Shown: piece after piece, positions 14,661 through 17,646 of the stretch | Numbering within the stretch: the stretch's first letter is position 1 | Layout: each line of letters starts with the position of its first letter | Source: Pseudomonadota bacterium | GTDB taxonomy: Bacteria > Pseudomonadota > Gammaproteobacteria > Steroidobacterales > Steroidobacteraceae | DNA: 17,646 nt | Assembly (NCBI GenBank): GCA_003242275.1 | Contig: QGUX01000034.1 | Location: 1-17,646, forward strand | Direction: 5' to 3' | Translations under genes and position numbers: made by a program | The notes under the pieces: model-generated | Database searches by the model: none | What the model saw: the letters and a program-made list of their open reading frames with translations, nothing else | What the model was told of the DNA's origin: nothing

Positions 14661-15311
14661 ATGAACGTCGCCGGCAGTCTGCAGGTGAAGGTGGTGGCGG
14701 GCTTCGAATCCGTCTCCCGCATCTGGGACGCAGTGCGCTGCTGCTGGATGGCGCGGATCCAGCCCGGGGAGTTCTACATCACCACCGCGATGGAATCGAT
14801 CACCACCGTGCTGGGCTCCTGCATCGCGGTCTGCCTGCGCGACCCGGTGCTCGGCATCGGCGGCATGAACCACTTCATGCTTCCCGAGGACACCACGCGC
14901 GGCCGCAGCGCATGGCTGGAGGAAGCGGGACTGGCCACGCGCTACGGTTCCTTCGCGATGGAGAGCCTGGTCAACGGCCTGCTCAAGCTCGGGGCCCGGC
15001 GCGAGCGGCTGGAGGCCAAGGTGTTCGGCGGCGGCCACGTGCTGCGCCTCGCCCTCGAGGTGGGCGAACGCAACATCGAGTTCGCGCGCCGCTGGCTGCG
15101 GATGGAAGGTTTCAGCGTCGTCGCCGAGGACGTGGGCGGCGAGCTGCCCCGGCGGGTGGTCTACACGCCCGTCACCGGAAAGGCGCAGGTCCGGCTGCTG
15201 CGCCCGGCCGAGGGGAGTGCGATCGCGACACGCGAGCAGCACCACCTGCAGGCACTGCGCAATTCGCCGGCGACCCACGATGTCGAACTTTTCCAGGAGA
15301 TCCCCCGGTGA
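14661..15311 (+). CDS. cheD: CheD, chemoreceptor glutamine deamidase
   Basis: A 216-residue CheD. It deamidates (and can demethylate) specific glutamines of methyl-accepting chemotaxis proteins, tuning receptor output. The core VLGSCIAVCLRDPVLGIGGMNHFMLP carries the catalytic triad: Thr48, Cys54 and His71. The Cys-to-His spacing of 17 matches known CheD proteins. KVFGGGHV (120-127) is another conserved element. The N-terminal stretch GFESVSRIWD then ARIQPGEFYIT is homologous to longer CheD proteins, which supports the start at 14661 even though its ribosome-binding site is weak. Its TGA overlaps the fliM GTG by four bases. cheB and cheR, frequent partners, are not in the window. Confidence 0.95.
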   Translation: MNVAGSLQVKVVAGFESVSRIWDAVRCCWMARIQPGEFYITTAMESITTVLGSCIAVCLRDPVLGIGGMNHFMLPEDTTRGRSAWLEEAGLATRYGSFAMESLVNGLLKLGARRERLEAKVFGGGHVLRLALEVGERNIEFARRWLRMEGFSVVAEDVGGELPRRVVYTPVTGKAQVRLLRPAEGSAIATREQHHLQALRNSPATHDVELFQEIPR

Positions 15312-16315
15312 ACGAGATACTGGACCAGGATGCGATCGACGCGCTGCTCGACGGACTCAACGAAGGCTCCGTCGACACCCGTCCGCAGGAACCGGAAGAC
15401 CCCGCCGCCGTCAGGGTCTACGACTTCAGCACGCAGACGCGCATCGTGCGCGGCCGCATGCCCACGCTGGAGATGATCAACGAAAGGCTGGCGCGCTCGC
15501 TGCGGACCTCGCTGTTCCGGATGCTGCGCCGCTCCCCGGAGGTGGAGGTGCTCGGCATCTCCACGCCCAAGTACGCCGACTACGTGCCGACGCTGAAGGT
15601 GCCCACCAGCCTGAACCAGATCCGCTTCCACCCGCTGACGGGCACCGGGCTGCTCATCTTCGAGGCCGGCCTGATCTTCACCATCATCGACGCGCTGTTC
15701 GGCGGCCGCGGGCGGCACGCCAAGATCGAGGGCCGCGAGTTCACCCTCACCGAGGAGCAGATCCTCGGCATGCTGCTGGGAGAAGTGATCGAGGGCATGG
15801 AGAGCGCCTGGGCGCCGGTATTCGAGGGGCGGGTCGAGCACATCGGCAGCGAGATGAACCCGCATTTCGCCAACATCGTCAGCCCCACCGAGATCGTGGT
15901 GGTCAGCCGGCTGCGGGTCGACCTCGACGGCCGGGGCGGCGAGATCCACGTCACCCTGCCGTACGCGATGATCGAGCCGATCAAGGACACGCTGCGCGCC
16001 GGCATGAAGACCGACCGCATCGACAGCGGCGAGCGCTGGTCGCAGCTGCTGCGCAACGAACTGGAGGAAGCCACGGTGGACCTGGTGGCGCGCGTCGGCA
16101 CGGCCGAACTGCCCCTGCGCTCGCTGCTGGCGATGAAGCCGGGCGACATCATCCCCTGCGATTTCGACGGCACCGCCACGGTGTTCTCGGACGGCATCGA
16201 GCTGTTCCGTGGCGAGCTGGGCCAGAGCCGCGGCCGCCACGTGGTGCGAGTGGACCGGATGGCCCTGCGCAAGAGCGGCAGCGCGCTCGATGCGTTCGCC
16301 AGGAAGATGCCGTGA
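15308..16315 (+). CDS. fliM: FliM, flagellar motor switch protein
   Basis: A 335-residue FliM, of normal length. The N-terminal EILDQDAIDALLDG is the CheY-P-binding peptide (compare LSQxEIDALL). The middle domain carries LIFTIIDALFGGRGR and the following EGREFTLTEEQ, which matches the GGxG region and the helix used for C-ring assembly and FliG contact. The C-terminal SpoA domain (about 260-320) has LLAMKPGDIIPCDF, like that of FliN. It sits in the flagellar C-ring and reverses rotation when CheY-P binds. The GTG start overlaps the cheD stop (GTGA), with AGGAG eight bases upstream. Its position between cheD and cheY, without fliN, is unusual and could mean a relocated or second copy. Confidence 0.94.
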   Translation: MNEILDQDAIDALLDGLNEGSVDTRPQEPEDPAAVRVYDFSTQTRIVRGRMPTLEMINERLARSLRTSLFRMLRRSPEVEVLGISTPKYADYVPTLKVPTSLNQIRFHPLTGTGLLIFEAGLIFTIIDALFGGRGRHAKIEGREFTLTEEQILGMLLGEVIEGMESAWAPVFEGRVEHIGSEMNPHFANIVSPTEIVVVSRLRVDLDGRGGEIHVTLPYAMIEPIKDTLRAGMKTDRIDSGERWSQLLRNELEEATVDLVARVGTAELPLRSLLAMKPGDIIPCDFDGTATVFSDGIELFRGELGQSRGRHVVRVDRMALRKSGSALDAFARKMP

Positions 16316-16348
16316 TCCACCCGTGGGTTCTTGAGAGGGAGTAATGGA

Positions 16349-16741
16349 ATGAATTCAGGTCTGAGGTTCCTGGTGGTCGACGACTACTCCACGATGCGGC
16401 GCATCGTGAAGAACTTCCTGGTCGACCTCGGCTATTCGAACGTGACCGAGGCCGACGACGGCCTCACCGCGCTGCCCATCCTGAAGTCCGGGACCATCGA
16501 CTTCCTGGTCACCGACTGGAACATGCCGGGCATGCCGGGACTGGAGCTGCTGAAGGCGGTGCGCTCGGACCCGGCGCTGGCGAAGCTGCCGGTGCTGCTG
16601 GTCACCGCGGAAGCCAAGCGCGACCAGATCATCGAGGCGGCGCAGGCCGGCGTGAACGGCTACGTGGTCAAGCCCTTCACCGCGCTGACGCTGAAGGAAA
16701 AGATCGACAAGATCCTCGCCGCGCGGCAGGCAGGCAGGTGA
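16349..16741 (+). CDS. cheY: CheY, chemotaxis response regulator
   Basis: A 130-residue single-domain receiver. All key residues are present with CheY numbering one less than in E. coli: acidic pocket Asp11 and Asp12, phospho-acceptor Asp56 (in [12 protein letters not shown]), Thr86 (LVTAEA), Tyr105 and Lys108 (GYVVKPF). Phosphorylated by CheA, it binds FliM and alters motor rotation. ATG 16349 is chosen because GAGGGAG lies seven bases upstream; an in-frame TTG at 16331 would precede that site. The gene is 33 bases after fliM and its stop overlaps the cheZ start (GTGA). Confidence 0.96.
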   Translation: MNSGLRFLVVDDYSTMRRIVKNFLVDLGYSNVTEADDGLTALPILKSGTIDFLVTDWNMPGMPGLELLKAVRSDPALAKLPVLLVTAEAKRDQIIEAAQAGVNGYVVKPFTALTLKEKIDKILAARQAGR

Positions 16742-17433
16742 CCGTGGCCCACCAGCACCCTGCCGACGGGCGGCGCCTCGCCCTGGCGCGCCTGAACGCC
16801 GCATTCGAGGCCGGCGACGAGGGCGCATTCGAAGCGGCGCTGCGGGAACTGGATGGCGACCGGCAGGCGCGCGCCACCGCCGGCATGCAGCGCGTGTCGG
16901 AACTGCTGCTGGCCGCGCTGACGCGCTTCCGGTCCGAGTCGCGCATCGCCGCGCTGGCGGCGCGGGAAGTGCCCGAGGCCCGGCTGCGGTTGGACCACGT
17001 GATCGGCATCACCGCCGACGCGGCCAACCGCACCATCGACATCATCGAGCAGCTCAGGCCGCTGACCGATGCCACGGCGCGGCGCGCCGCCGAGCTGGCC
17101 GATTCCCTGGCCGGCGGTTCGCATGATGCGATCCGCGCCTACCTCGAGGACGTGCAGCAGAACGCCACCCGCATCCGCGAGAACCTGATGGAGGTGCTGC
17201 TGGCGCAGGGATTCCAGGACCTGACCGGCCAGATCATCCGCAGCGTGCGCACGCTGGTGGACGAAATCGAGGCCATCCTGAAGGAACTGGCCTGCAGCGC
17301 CGGCGTGAACCTGTCGCTGGCCGAGGGCGGGACCACCGGGGCGCTGCAGGGACCGGCGGTGCCCGGCGTCACCAGCGGCACCGTGTCCGGCCAGGACGAC
17401 GTGGACGACCTGATCGCCGGGCTGGGAATCTGA
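16738..17433 (+). CDS. cheZ: CheZ, CheY-P phosphatase
   Basis: A 231-residue CheZ that removes phosphate from CheY-P. The long helical body ends in [15 protein letters not shown] (154-168), which contains the catalytic FQDLTGQ with Asp161 and Gln165. A flexible Gly/Ser/Thr-rich linker (about 195-218) leads to the C-terminal CheY-binding peptide [12 protein letters not shown]. The N-terminal ~45 residues are less typical but charged and helical. GTG 16738 lies within the cheY stop (GTGA), so expression is probably coupled to cheY, which keeps regulator and phosphatase in proportion. CheZ occurs mainly in Beta- and Gammaproteobacteria, which helps place the organism. Its stop abuts the stop of the convergent STAS gene in TGATCA. 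Confidence 0.95.
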   Translation: MTVAHQHPADGRRLALARLNAAFEAGDEGAFEAALRELDGDRQARATAGMQRVSELLLAALTRFRSESRIAALAAREVPEARLRLDHVIGITADAANRTIDIIEQLRPLTDATARRAAELADSLAGGSHDAIRAYLEDVQQNATRIRENLMEVLLAQGFQDLTGQIIRSVRTLVDEIEAILKELACSAGVNLSLAEGGTTGALQGPAVPGVTSGTVSGQDDVDDLIAGLGI

Positions 17434-17646
17434 TCAGCCGGCGCGGCCGAGCAGCCGGCCCATGCCGAGCTGGCGCACGGCGCGGTCGAATTCCGCCGAG
17501 GTTTCCGTCCAGCGCACGTCACGGCGGGCCTGGCGCAGGTCGTGCACGAGGCAGGCCAGCAGCTGCATGACCGACGTGTCGATGCGCTGCACGGCACCGG
17601 CGTCGATCTCCACCGGCCCCGGCGCGTCCAGTCCCACCAGCAGCAG
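17434..17646 (-). CDS. STAS-domain protein, partial (N-terminus beyond right edge)
   Basis: The visible 70 C-terminal residues read as a STAS domain: a strand (PVEIDAGAVQRIDT), then the helix SVMQLLACLVHDLRQA, a strand DVRWTE, and a last helix with FDRAVRQLGM. STAS proteins act as anti-anti-sigma-like switches or as lipid-transport (MlaB-type) subunits. Next to chemotaxis genes a signalling role is more likely. IDTSVMQLL is the region where many STAS proteins carry the phosphorylated Ser/Thr. The gene runs leftward and its stop abuts the cheZ stop. The start is outside the window; an in-frame GTG at 17637 is unlikely to be the true start because it would cut the domain. Confidence 0.75.
   Translation of the reverse strand: MLLVGLDAPGPVEIDAGAVQRIDTSVMQLLACLVHDLRQARRDVRWTETSAEFDRAVRQLGMGRLLGRAG

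Overview
The window is a GC-rich, densely coded stretch of bacterial chromosome. It has 16 genes or gene parts and almost no non-coding DNA. CheZ together with a CheY-FliM switch points to Beta- or Gammaproteobacteria, and I favour a high-GC gammaproteobacterium. That placement rests on gene content only. Six of the 16 genes start with GTG, and several neighbours share GTGA or ATGA stop/start overlaps, so translational coupling is common here.

Region 1 (1-3418, minus strand) reads from right to left: a glutaredoxin-like CPYC protein, a DUF938 methyltransferase, an ATP-dependent DNA ligase that resembles actinobacterial LigB, and a RibD/DHFR-domain reductase. These four look like one operon. 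A DUF6152-type fragment follows at the window edge and seems to lack its N-terminal half.

Region 2 (3625-6534, plus strand) holds an alpha/beta hydrolase of the hormone-sensitive-lipase type, in which glycine replaces the nucleophile serine, and a DASS/SLC13 anion:sodium symporter. The symporter ends tail to tail with region 3, and the two stops share one CTAG.

Region 3 (6531-12613, minus strand) has four consecutive genes whose products all carry signal peptides. In transcription order they are a 750-residue protein I do not recognise, a fibronectin III plus parallel beta-helix protein, a D-2-hydroxyacid dehydrogenase fold protein that has lost its catalytic Glu and His, and a small Spy/CpxP-like helical protein. 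The beta-helix and dehydrogenase genes overlap by ATGA. This is the least explained part of the window and the best place to look for new biology.

Region 4 (12980-17433, plus strand) is a signalling and motility block: a membrane PAS-GAF-GGDEF diguanylate cyclase, cheD, fliM, cheY and cheZ. It links c-di-GMP synthesis, receptor deamidation, the flagellar switch and CheY-P dephosphorylation. Finding fliM here, rather than beside fliN in a flagellar operon, is unusual. A partial STAS-domain gene converges on cheZ at the right edge.

The only gene-free stretch over 300 bases is 12614-12979, between the divergent unknown-protein gene and the cyclase gene. It holds a spaced 10-bp direct repeat, an AT-rich island and an inverted repeat that could mask the cyclase ribosome-binding site. 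I saw no rRNA, tRNA, CRISPR array, insertion sequence or phage gene.
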